In this document: in pieces, positions 34,500 through 46,900 of the stretch
Layout: every line of letters starts with the position of its first letter
Position numbering within the stretch: the stretch's first letter is position 1
Source of the DNA: Harmonia axyridis
Lineage: Eukaryota; Arthropoda; Insecta; Coleoptera; Coccinellidae
Reading direction: 5' to 3'
DNA: 64,000 bases
Assembly (NCBI RefSeq): GCF_914767665.1
Contig: NC_059505.1
Location: 36,763,506-36,827,505, forward strand
Translations under genes and position numbers: made by a program
The notes under the pieces: generated by a model
What the model saw: only the letters and a program-made list of their open reading frames with translations
What the model was told of the DNA's origin: nothing
Databases searched by the model: none

Positions 34500-36496
34500 G
34501 CTCTGTATAGATCGATTACGACCTGCTTTTATCTTGATACTCAATAAAGCACCCTGTATATTGATACAAAACACTGCAAATTTTTCACTTTGGACTAAGG
34601 TTAATTATTTCTCATAGAATATCGGATCTTAGTGGATTAAAATCCAAGTCAAAAAGTCAAGGCAAGTCAAAAATTGTTTATTTGAACTTTGTGAAACAGT
34701 TTGTAATACGTTTTTGTTCACACGTAACAATTTTTCTTTAAATAAAATATAGGTAATAGTTTCTACATCTAAGTATCTTAATTATATTTCATATTGATTA
34801 ATCTAATGAGAGTTTTTTCAGAGTATCCTATAATTTAGTCATGGGAAAATATTTGCAAGAAAAATAAGAAAATAGGAAGAAAGTTTATTGGGAAACTATT
34901 GCATTTACCGAGAAATACTAGAGTTGAAATTTGTTTAAAATTAACCATTATCTTGATATGTTTAAAATGAAAAATTTCGTTCCGTTAAAATATTTCGTAA
35001 AAAAATGCAATAAAGGTTGCATGTTTCTCTCCTTTAAAGATCACAAGAAAATATAAAATAGCCATTTTCATTGATGAAACAAAATTCAATACCTTTAATT
35101 CTTCTGCAACTCCAAGAAAAAAAATTCTCACTTTTAGAAACGTGTAACATTTCAAAGACCTAACAGCTATTTTTACATGAAAGACCCCCCTTAATTCTCG
35201 AAAAAAGATTCACCCACTAAAAACATTCTCACTTATTTGGAAACACCCTGTATATCTGAATTTTAGATGGGAATTGATTGTCTGACAATATTGAAGAAGA
35301 ATATTTCCTGATTGTCCCCAAGTTTTGGGAAAATGTTTTTTTTTTTGTTCAAATTATTGATTTTTTCACTTTCAATGGATTCAGTCTCGAGCTAGTAGAA
35401 TCTACACATTCCAAAAAATAAACTGCAAAAAGCATTTGAAATTTCAAATCAGTTCAAGTTTTTCTTCTAAACCAAGGACCAAACCTCCTAATGGTTCATT
35501 TTATATGTCGTATTTTATCATTTTTCCCTTTTCCAAGAAAAATGTCGAAAATACTATTCGTTGAAAAAATTCGATAGCTTCAATTTAATTTTTGGATCAG
35601 CAAAACTCTATTATACATATCTAGCTTTCTTAATGAAAACTTTAAAAAAAATTTCAGCAAAATTAGCAGATGAAAATGTGTTCAAAAACGCCTGACTTCA
35701 TATAAATGGTCTTTTTCAATTTTTTTTGTAGATAATTTTATGAGATTACATTTCTCTCAAAATTCGCAGATTTTACTGTATAAAAATATCATGTGAGAAA
35801 ATTCCAGGAATGAACACTATAGGTCCATTATTATCGAGAGTAATAAATGGAAATGTTTCTACTAAAAAGCTGCTAACACGCTTAATGGTCAAACTTTTTA
35901 ACTATTCTGTCTGAAACAAAGCTTCAATTAATGTGAAAAGCGTATGTATTTGATAATTAGAAATCACTACACAATGATGAAATCTTCCATATAGGTACAA
36001 AATCGTATAAAGTTGGACACCTGCGTGGTTTATGTATTTTATTACTGATTCTCAGTATGGACGGAAGTTTGAAACAACCTCTCTACCAGTTTGTGCCTAA
36101 TTGTGCAATTTTACCAGGTGTAAGAAATCGATAAGATAATTATTATTCAATTAAATGGCTTCTAGGAACAAGGGTTCCTGTTACCTATTATTTTTTTCTT
36201 TGCAGTTTCCCACTAGGAAGATCTTGTTGCTTTCCCTGCAACTAATCATTAGAAAGGGTTGTATCAAATGTACTACGTGGGTTTTTGCTATCGTTAATCG
36301 ATTTTTTTTACATTCAGGAAAGGTAAATAGAAATTGAAAGCTATATGCATCATACTGAATAGAGGGTGTTGCTATTTCATCTCCTTTTTGAGAATCCAAT
36401 CCATTGATTTTGAAGGTTTCAATCGAACGATAAAAACAAATCATATGAAAAACGTTGAATTTTTTACACTGTGATTTATTATGTTATGGCAAAATA
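34500..36496. other. Gene-poor stretch, nothing recognised
   Basis: AT-rich sequence with short 'acaccctgtat'-type fragments that recur in the window. No exon chain, RNA gene or terminal repeat could be supported. Confidence 0.4.
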
Positions 36497-37190
36497 CTAA
36501 ATTGGAGATACAAAGAAAAATGAGAGAAATTACTTGGATTATCATTTAAAGAGTACAAAGTTTTTTGTTATTATGCTGGAATTTTTTATTTAATACTTCG
36601 GAATATACAATAGTTCCTAAATTTGAGGAACTAAGGAAAACAAGAGATTTCTTCGATAATTTTAAGAAAAAAGTCCTATAAACATGGGCCCGCAAACGCT
36701 TTGTTTTCAAGATAGGGTGTTTCTTTTGTAGTCTTAATTTGTTGAGATGAATGATGATTATACCATTTTATCGAATCTTTATTAATATCCGCTACAGATT
36801 GGGTAAATAAGTACCAAAACTTTTAATTAATTTATTCATTGCATCTTACTAACTGGATATTCATAATAATTTGGATTTTCCTGAAGATTATTAGAGAATT
36901 GTTTGAATTTTCTTTTTCGAAATCGGTAGCATATACGAGAAAACTACAAAAAACCAAAAAGTGTAATACTGGACCAAAGTTTCTTTTCACATTTTCCTAA
37001 ACTACCAGTGGTCCACCAAAAAAAAATTCTAGGGAAAAGAAGGGGGCGCTATTCCAGAAAATTATCATTCAAAATTAGAATATCACATGATGAAAACTTC
37101 AAATTGAAATACCTATCTATGCCAAATTTAAATTAAATATCTTGTGAGGGGAAGGTGCTCTGAGAAAAAAAAATTTTAACAGCGTGTATC
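36497..37190. repeat. Dispersed repeat, copy B (partner at 0.24-0.76 kb)
   Basis: Same family as 240-760, with an additional insertion near 37025-37110. No coding frame was seen. The following 37191-39184 holds nothing that I can identify. Confidence 0.6.
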
Positions 37191-39184
37191 TCGGAAACAA
37201 ATCGTTTTCGGCCCCATGTTTATAGGACTTTTTTTCCTTAAAATGATCCAAGTAATCTGTCATTTTTGTTTGTACCTATACAATTCACCACCACCTTGAT
37301 TTTTTTTATTCGATCGCTTGGATTTTTCGAATTTATGAATCGTATTTTCAATGCATTATCAAACCAATTTTTGTACCAAATTTCATGCATAAAGTTCTTA
37401 TAGTTTGCAAGAGAAACTCTGGCCGGCTGACGAATATATTTTTTACGCATTCTAAAACGTAAACTATGAAAAATTCGAAAAGCTTACAAAATGTTCATAA
37501 AAACAATATATTTTTATTTAATTTTCAGAAGTCAAAGCATTGCAGAAAACCTAACGTCCTACGTACGAGAAATAAGAAAAATTATATTTTGTAGGTATAT
37601 GATTGTGGAATTTGCAAAAAAAACTTTATTACACAGGGTGTTCGGCGGAACGTTGAACATACAAAAATGAGAGGTAGGTGGCGTCGCCTGCTACCTACTC
37701 AACCCCATGCGCCAAGATTTTTTTCAGTGAAACAAGAAGTTGATCTTCAAATTTTGGGTACCTTTTTTCTTTTTTTTTATTCGAATCTTAATGGTTGTTA
37801 CTTCTTTTTTAATTTGATATTTGTTACAGTTTATCGTTAGAAAAATGTTACGGACCCTGAAATATTAGAAAGAATGAACAAAAAAATTCCGACTAAAAAG
37901 AAAAACACGCTACTGGATTCTATTTAAAAAAGAGGCTGTATACTGTTATCGCCATTTTTCCAATTTTCGCTTATAACTCTAAAACAATAGAAGGTGGCCA
38001 AAAATGAATACTACCTACTCTTGTTAGTTTCTCAGAAAAAGAGAACGAGAGAGGTATCAGATTTTGTCTATCTCCTCTGGTTTAAAAGTTGTAGTGCTAA
38101 AACATCGAAATTTGCCCACCCTGTGCGTTTTTACCTATTGAGTATAAGTTTTCCTTTTTTTTATGAACAAATGTAAGTATTCTGAACCTTAAACTTTTCC
38201 TTAAACAATTTTAATACTTCAATACATAAAATCACAACATTCAAAAAATATCTCTCATCAACATAACCGTTAACATTAAAATACAATATTTTCGTATGGA
38301 CCCAAAAGAAAATGCGGAGTTGTCAATTTTCGGCAACGTAACGTCATCGGAAAGCGTACTCACTTGGAGACAAAATTTTCTTTCTTCAGCCACTGAAACC
38401 ACAACACAACAGAATAGTAGAAATAACGGAGCGCTTCAAGAATTTCAAGAGAAAAGCGGATGCGCAAAATATACGCATGTCCATCCAGCGGAAAAACTTG
38501 TATCCCTATGAAAATTCGCATGGTAATTGCTGCATTACGCTCGCAACACCCCATTTAAAATAAAGACAGGATTATTTGATTCAAAATGGAGAAAGAAGAA
38601 GTCAAATGGCCAGAAAATAATCAACGACTTTTGCCATAATATTTCTAATTGGATTTTACGGTAAACTTAACGATTTTTCCAGACGGTAAAATTTTTCTAT
38701 TGCATTCGACTCTGTTAGTTTTAATTATTATTTCTTGCGATATCCAGAAATCTATATTCTGTACATTGACTTTTTTTGTCCTATTTTTAATTTCATTATC
38801 AATATTATATAAGATAGAAAACGTCAGTTTGAACAAATTTAAACGGCATCCTATTCCTCCGTTACAAACTCCGACCAATCGCATTAAAAGAAGTCGATGA
38901 CATCACTATTATGTGCGCTCTAATTGGTCTGTCCTGAAATCGAAGCTAGGGATATTCAATAATTGGTCCATGTACAGAATGTTTCTAAATTTGAGGTACA
39001 AATGAAGAGGGGTGATCACTTGGATCTTATCGTGAAAAAAAGTGAAAAAGGGATATTATTACAAAAAAACCCTTAGATTTTCACAAAGAAAATTGACATG
39101 TTAAACTGTCTTTCCCAAATTTCAACTAGATATCTGAAGATACTACGAGGAAAAAAGACAACTGGCTCTATAAGACCATTTTTG

Positions 39185-40446
39185 TACAGGGTGGCCAAAT
39201 AAGCGAGGTAAGCGGCTATATCTCAGGATCCACTCATCGTAGAGACCTGCGGTAAAAATTTTTAGCACTAAAGTGTACAAGAAAACACACTGGAAATTGT
39301 TTTGAAGTTCATACCTCTACCGCTAGGGGGCGTAATAGGTGTCATCGAGTAGAAAAATGAAAATTACTCGAAAATGATTCATATAAAGTTGAAGAAAAAA
39401 TATCATCACTCTAATCCTTGGAAAGTTCTCTATCTTTTTGAATTGTCACTTTCGGTTTTACGACATCAAATAAGGGTAGGGGAAAGGGAGAAATCTGACT
39501 GATTGAAATGCCTGTAACTTCAGTTTGGCTCAACATTTTTGAGCAAATTAGATCTCGTCTGAGAGATAATATCTTGTTGATTGAGGACAAAATATACTCA
39601 TGATGAATTTGTTTTTGCTGCTTTCGATAGGGGGCGCTAAGTAAGAAGTTCATTGTTTTGTTCATTTTACTACGAAATTTCAAATGTAATGATAGGATTT
39701 TCTTAACAGAAACAGAAATCTCATCAAATTTGTATGAAAAAACCAGAAGGTCACAAAGCGATAGTTTCAGGCGTATTGGAGTTATGGCCGAAAAAGATAT
39801 TATTCAACTGATGCACTGAAAAACCAAATTGTGTCTTCTTTCGGTCATAACTCCAGAACGCCTGAAATTATCGCTTTGCGGCCTTCTGGTTTTTCCATAC
39901 AAATTTGATGGGATTTCTGTTTCTATTAAGAAAATCCTATCATTACATTTGAAATTTTGGAGTAAAATGAACAAAACAATGAACTTCTTACTTAGCGCCC
40001 CTATCGAAAGCGGCAAAAACAAATTTATCATGAATATATTTAGTCCTCAATCAACAAAATATTATCTCTCAGACGAGATCTAATTTGCTCAAAAAAGTTG
40101 AGCCAAACTAAAGTTACAGTCATTTCAATCAGTCAGATTTCTTCCTTTCCCCTACCTTTATTTGATGTCGTGAAATCGAAAGTGACAATTCAAAAAAATA
40201 GAGAATTTTCCAAGGATTACAGTGATGATATTTTTTCTTCAACTTTATATGAAACATTTTCGAGTAAAATTCATTTTTCTACTAGACGATAGCTATTACG
40301 CCCCCTAGCGGTAAAGGTATGAACTTCAAAATATTTTCCAGTGAGTTTTCTTGTACACTATAGTGTTAAATATTTTTACCGCAAGTCTCTACGATGTGTG
40401 GATCCCGAGATATAGCCTCTTACCTCGCTTATTTGCCCACTCTGTA
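39185..40446. repeat. Foldback element: 1.26 kb near-perfect palindrome
   Basis: The left arm 39185-39797 and right arm 39835-40446 are reverse complements over about 612 bp, with scattered mismatches and a loop of about 37 bases. The outer ends are tacagggtggccaaataag and its inverse (ctta-tttgcccactctgta). Both arms carry 'accgctagggggcgtaat' or its inverse, and blocks such as 'cctacctttatttgatgtcg'. There is no coding potential beyond shadow frames. The symmetry suggests a foldback-type element or a head-to-head duplication of one repeat. No target duplication was identified. Confidence 0.85.
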
Positions 40447-40928
40447 ATACACATCAAATTGCAGTTGTTGCATCATCAGCGTTCGTTTTTTGCAATTTAC
40501 TTCAAACCACAATAAACTCGTACTAATAACCAAAATTATTGAAAATCAGCTCTAAAATATACGTTTTAATGGTATAAGCTGACTTTTTAATCAGTCTATA
40601 AGGATTTGTTTGCTGATTTTCAAAAATCCTATTCTTTTCAATGTTTGTATCTTTCTTACCTCCCTCTAACAATCATATGGTCTTGTAGCTTGTTCTTTTT
40701 TCTGTTGAAATAAAGAAAATGGTGGCATTTCAGGAATATCATTAAAAAAATCTACTTGTTTTTGACGATTTATATTAAGACACAGTGCATACATAATCGA
40801 TATTAAAAACCAACATCACAAAAATGTACAAAAGAAAATATAAGAGATATAGTTCTGAAATAATGGAAAGTTGAAATATTTACATATATTCAAATATTAT
40901 GCAAAACCTAATTTTTGGTAACATCTAT

Positions 40929-43900
40929 TCATTGATCTAATTTCATTCTCTTCGCTGGATTCTTGGTCTCCGAGCAACTAATTCTCTTCTTGTATCTTTC
41001 CGAACGAAGAGATTCACTTCTTTCACCTTCTGAAGAGTTTTTCTTTTCAGAAATACCTGAGACATTACTTGTACTGGGCTCTGTAGTATCACAGACTCTG
41101 TTGGATTTTCTTCGAGTATTCTTCTTTACCTGAAATCGAAGAAATATGGTATTCCAGAATATTCATCAAATTTTTTAGAACATATATACAAATTTCTGAT
41201 AATGAGATAGAGAGAGAAAAGAAGTGATCTTACAATAATTTTTTTAAATAAAATTTCTTACCTGTTCATGATCAGAGCAGAGAAATCCTAAGGAATCATC
41301 ATATCGAATCTTTCCTACAGAGTGAAAAGGGCAGTATGAATTATTGCAAAGAACACATATTCTGGAAGTTCTCTTAGAACAAATATTGCAGTTATGGGCG
41401 GGACAGTTCCATCTGCCTGTAAAAGAGACGTATAGTCATTAATAAAAATGAGAAAAGCCGTGAAATGAAGTAAATAGCTTTTGAGCACTTGTTCGAATTT
41501 GTAATAATGCAATTTTTGGATAAATATACCTGATTAATCTCAACACAACTCAAAACTTCCTAGTCTGTAAAATGCTATTCAAACATATGATAATGACCTC
41601 TAGTCAGGCACATTGAAGAAAGAAGAAGAATAGAGTGACGTGTTATACGTCAACACAATGTCATATGTCACTTTTTGAGAAAATAAAAAAGCATACAAAA
41701 ATAATAAATACATGTTCAAGAGATTCGATTATTATCAAGAGGTTATTTCGGATTAAATAATAAGTGTGCAAAATTGAAAATTTTAGAAGACAGAGTACTT
41801 ACCATTATAAGGCCATGAATCTAATTGAACACACTCAAGGTGGTATGATTTGAGACACATTTTATGTGAACACTTAAAACAGTCCCCTTCTGTATTACAA
41901 ATAAAGCATTTATCTTTAACTGTAGTATCACTTTGTTTTTCTTGGTCAACTGTCTTTACCGAAGAAGTTTTCCTCAATTGCTTCTGATCATCCTGCAATA
42001 AAGTAACCTTATAATGTAACAAATATCATATTATTGTAATTACTTTTATTTTATGAAAAAAATTTTAAGTTCTAGAGCTTTCGAAAAGACACACTTCATT
42101 CGACATGTAATAAGCTCAGTGTCTTGAAAAACTAATCTATGGTTGGTAAGTGTACTTACTGGTTTCAACCCGATGAAACCGCTGCAGTTGGGAGCCCCAC
42201 ATCTACATATCTTTTTTTCAGTCCCAACACACTCCAAGTTATAGTTGAAAGTGAGTTCGGTATCAGCTGCTATATCTTCAATCGCAAATAAACCTACTCT
42301 TGTATCACCATTAACTGTCCATTTCTGCGTTTCACAGTTAGGTTGGCAGGAATGATTCATAAACCTTGCAACGTTACCTTAAGAGAAAACAGGAAGTGTT
42401 ATGAAAATACACATAAATAAAAATTTTTGACGTACCTTTAGGTCCAGCATCCAGCATCCTATCTTTATCTATCGTTAAAAAGTAATAATTTTCATCTTTT
42501 TGCTGATGCATTCTAGATATCCTCCTTTGGTACTCCTCATCGTCAATTATTTCTCCAACATACTCAATAACAAACCGTCCTTTCTTAATAAGTTCCAATG
42601 TTTTTAATCCCCAACCTCTTCCTGTCGTCCTGTAGGGTATCACCTGGGGATACTCCCTCTTCTCAAAGCACTGATTTTTACATTTCTGTCCAGCAGGGCA
42701 TATTTCTGGATTGCACTCGGTCAAAAGAATCCTAAGATAATAATGGTTATTAGAATGATACCGATTTACTTAATTTCATTCATTCACAAAATTGATTGAC
42801 TAATTAACAAGTTCAAACAATAACTGACTAAAATTGTACATAGAAATGATCGGACCGAACTAGTGAAATACCTATTAGTGTGTACACTGATTAGATTTTG
42901 TTGAAGACAATTCAGGTGAGATTGATGAAACTTCCACAGTCATAGTTGGCGCTATATAACGAAATTGCCATGTTTCCATGGAAACAAGCACGAAAAGCTT
43001 CCCTTTCTTTCCGTAGGTGGCGCTATATAAGAATATTTCCATGGAAACGACATTGACATTTGATGCGAGCACCATAGAAATAGTGAAGATTCACCAATAA
43101 GATCTTGAACTTTTTCAAGAGTGAGTGGGCAAACCAATTGTTCCTATACTTCTCCATCGTGACAATCATCACAATAAAAGTTTTTAAAAACACGTAATCC
43201 AAACAAAAATACCCACCTATTTAAACAGTTGCTGTTAGGACCGCAAGGGTACTTATCCTTAGGATCACAATCACAGGGTGTTGTATTACTAAGGTTCCCT
43301 TCAAACACCTTGACGTTTCCAACAGGTCTATTCACCTTAATCCTAACATAAGTAGGTGGCTTAAGGCCGTTGTTCACCTCTTTTTGCTTCTTTGCTCTTA
43401 AGCCTGCAAACAAAAATGATTATTGATATTATTTCAGAGCGCTTATCATTTCATCAGAATGTCTGTAATTTGCTTTTAAAATGTTTTTTTTAAATCATGG
43501 TTAATTATTCCAGTTCAACTCACCTTTTTTGAAGCTATAAGCATTCGCCGCCTCCTGCAAAGCCCTGACGAAAGCTTCATCAATCTTGTTCTTGGTATTA
43601 CTCAGACAACCAGTATCACCTTCTTGGTAGAGGAATGTTCTGCCTCGACCCACCCAGAAATAATTGTAGGTACCGAAAAATTTCACAACAAACTCTCCTT
43701 TACTATGGGGTTTGCTCTCCACATTCTGAGGTATCTCACTAGGAAACAGTATAATAGCCGGCCACCATCTAAAAGTACCGCATTTTACCCAAACCACCTC
43801 ATCGTACAATGGAAACCTTCCAGATTCGCAATCTTCGCATATATACGTGTCGTCATCCAACAGATTGACTGGCAAACACTCGACATGAACACTCGTGGGG

Positions 43901-46900
43901 CAAGTCTCGCAACAAATCAAATTCCCTCCTTCGGAACAAACAAAACACCAAATCGTGTTCAGTGTGTTGGTTTTCTTGTTTCCCTCAACGTGCCTGGGAC
44001 AAATGATTTGGGTCGAAGTCAATATATCGGTGCCAGCTGGAACGCAGTTGTAACTGTTGTGATATGTGGCTGGACAACGTAAACACTTCACCAGTTTGTC
44101 GTTCGGGCACCTCCCCATGCTGAAGCCCATGTTCTCGCATGCGCAAATGTGACAGGAATGTCGAGGACACACGAAACTGTCAAACGCTTCAGTTTTCCTC
44201 TTGTCGTGGAGTATGAAGGACCACTGGGTTTGGTGCCAGACGTTCAAGCATTCCAAATGATAGTACCTTCCGCATTTCTGAAGTGAACATCTCTGCCTCA
44301 TGGTGTTGCCCTTCTTGGATACTATCGAGTTACAGACGAAACATGGTGGTATGACGGTCGTTGATATGCAAAACGGACATTTGTAAACTCCCTCTTCCAG
44401 GCTGCTTGCTTGTTCGGTACTTTCGCTTGTTGTGGACTTTTGGTTTGGAGGGTCAATATCGGACAAGTTTATCAAGCAAACGTCGTCGGCTGTTACATGT
44501 TTAAAACGTCCTTTAGGTTTTTTGGTATTTCTACCGTTGTTTTTTTTCGCCGCCTCTAGTCTATCAGCCAATAAGTCGATCTCTTCGCTGCTTGAATCGG
44601 TCGATTCTATGGAGATCCGAGACTCAACCTGGGTCATCAGTTCTTTCATCTTCCGGTCAAACTGCTCCATAATAGGTATTTTCTTATTGATAGGCGACAA
44701 AATCACCTTATCCGAGAATTTATCTCTTGAAACAATTGTGCTTATCTCAACTTGCTTACTGTCTGGTGGCGTCTTGTTCTTCTCCAAATCCAACTCTCCC
44801 AACTTCAACTCGCTTTCTTTCAATGTAGATTCTTCCGTTTCCTTCAAGAAGTTCTCAATACATTTGATATGAAAATCGCCGTTGCAAGGACCGCGACATT
44901 TGACAACTTCTCCAGGTTTTTCGCATAACTGACACACCTTTTCTTTGGTTATTCCCCTGAATAAGTTCTTCTTGAATTCAGGGAGTCGAGAAACACAATC
45001 TGTTATCATACTATCGGTCTTCGTTTGACTGTTGGTTTGTCCAATTGCAATCGTTCTTCGCTTCAATTTCATCCTTCGGGGGCTACATGTTGTTTCTGTA
45101 TTCGTTTTGGAGTCTTCGCCTTGAGACTCCTCATCTTGTTTGAACTCGCTTGAAAGTCGTCGTTTCTCAAGCTTCAATAGGGATCTCGACCTTGTTCTTT
45201 TGAGGGACGTGTCTTCTCTGCAAGAAATAGGTGTTTCAGTTGTCAATTGCTTGGGTGATCTAACGGGTGATTTTTTGTCAATAGACTTTATATTGTTTTG
45301 TCGAGTGGTCATAGTTGAAATTTGGGGCGCTGGAATATCCAACAATTCTAGAGCTGTATCACTGTCTCTACGTCTTCTCGTTGATGGTTTTGTTTTTTTT
45401 TCAGATACTTCTGGAGAAGTATCATTGGAACAAAATTTTTTTACAACATCATTGATGCAAGAGAGTACAGAACTATCTTTCATAGGAATACTTCTTTTTC
45501 TTGATGGCGGTGTGGCAACACTTTTACTCTCAGCATTAGTTTTACCTATATTTTCTGAAGTATCCTTTGTCTCATCTTTTAAGGGACTCTGTTTCTTTAC
45601 AACCTCATGGATATATGAGAATACAGAACTATCTTTCATAGAAAAACTTCTTCTTCTTGTTGGTGGAGGGGGAACGTTTTTGGTCTCAGCATTAGTTTTA
45701 CCCATATTTCCTAAAGTATCCTTTGTCTCATCTTTTAAGGGACTCCGTTTTTTTACAACATCATCGATATATGAGAGTACAGAACTATCTTTCATAGAAA
45801 TACTCCTTCTTCTTGATGGCGGAGTAGCAACGTTTTTGGTCTCAGCATCAGTTTTACCCATATTTCCTAAAGTATCCTTTGTCTCATCTTTTGAGGGACT
45901 CCGTTTTTTTACAACATCATTGATATATGAGAGTAGAGAACTATCTTTCACAGAAATACTCCTTCTTCTTGATGGTGGAGTGGCAACCTTTTTGGTCTCA
46001 GCTTTAGTTTGACCCAAATTTTCTGAAGTATCCTTTGCCGCATCTTTGAGGGGACTACGTTTTTTCTGCGGTGAACGTACCTCAGTCTTAGACTGAGGGG
46101 AACTATCAGCTGATTGATTTTTCACCACGTTTTCAATACATTCAATTAGCGATGATATCTTCATTGGAATTTTTTCTTTTGGAGAGACATTACTTTTGAG
46201 AGTTAAGTTAATTTTGTTTGTTGTGCAAGAGAAAGATTTACTCCTCGCTCTTTTTGGACTGAATTCCAGAATATCTTGAAATTTTGAAACTTCCGTTTTC
46301 TGACTGGGCAAAATTTTATCAAAAAATTTCAATTTTTCTTCAGGAGAATAGTTTCTGACAATTTCTGCTTCAGCAACTGCTTTTTTCCATTTCTCTGTCT
46401 GCGTTTTGACAAGATAATCGTTATTTGGAACTCCCTGAAATGATAATAATCAATTCAGTACGATTTCTCTTAAACGTAATATTCTCTAATAAATAGAGAT
46501 GGTCACTTATAATTTATCGATGTAACAAAAATCTATCAGATTCTATTGTAAGTTTCCGACTCTAAATTAGTGTTTTTCTCATTTTTCATTATTTAGTGGA
46601 ATGAAGAATTGCACATTATTAAATAAAAATTAAACATACCTCTTCATCACATTGAACTCTGAGTTTATCCAAATCGTCTGATCCTTGGTAGGGAATGCAA
46701 TGAGTAGTCCAAGCTCTCTTTCCATTATCTCCAAAAAATCGAATATGATAATATGGTGCTGTCCTCAGTACTTAAAAAAAAAAAAAAATTATTTCAATCA
46801 AAATCAATTTCAATATATCTACATACATCTGAATTTTTTGAAAGTGGACGTTTCTGGATCTTCTACAATCAAACCAGGCCAATAGGGGTAGTTGCCGATT

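Noticed and set aside
38296..38511. 71-codon plus-strand frame starting MDPKENAELSIFGNVTSSES
   Set aside because: Starts with ATG and reads reasonably, but has no known domain, partner exons or polyA context. Not supportable as a gene.
42875..43137. Short minus-strand frames between NSD exons 6 and 7
   Set aside because: They lie in the intron between the well-defined donor (43216) and acceptor (42732). A small internal repeat (ggcgctatata twice) explains the openness.
45140..46012. 290-codon plus-strand open frame
   Set aside because: Antisense shadow of NSD exon 5, created by the tandem repeats. It has no independent features.
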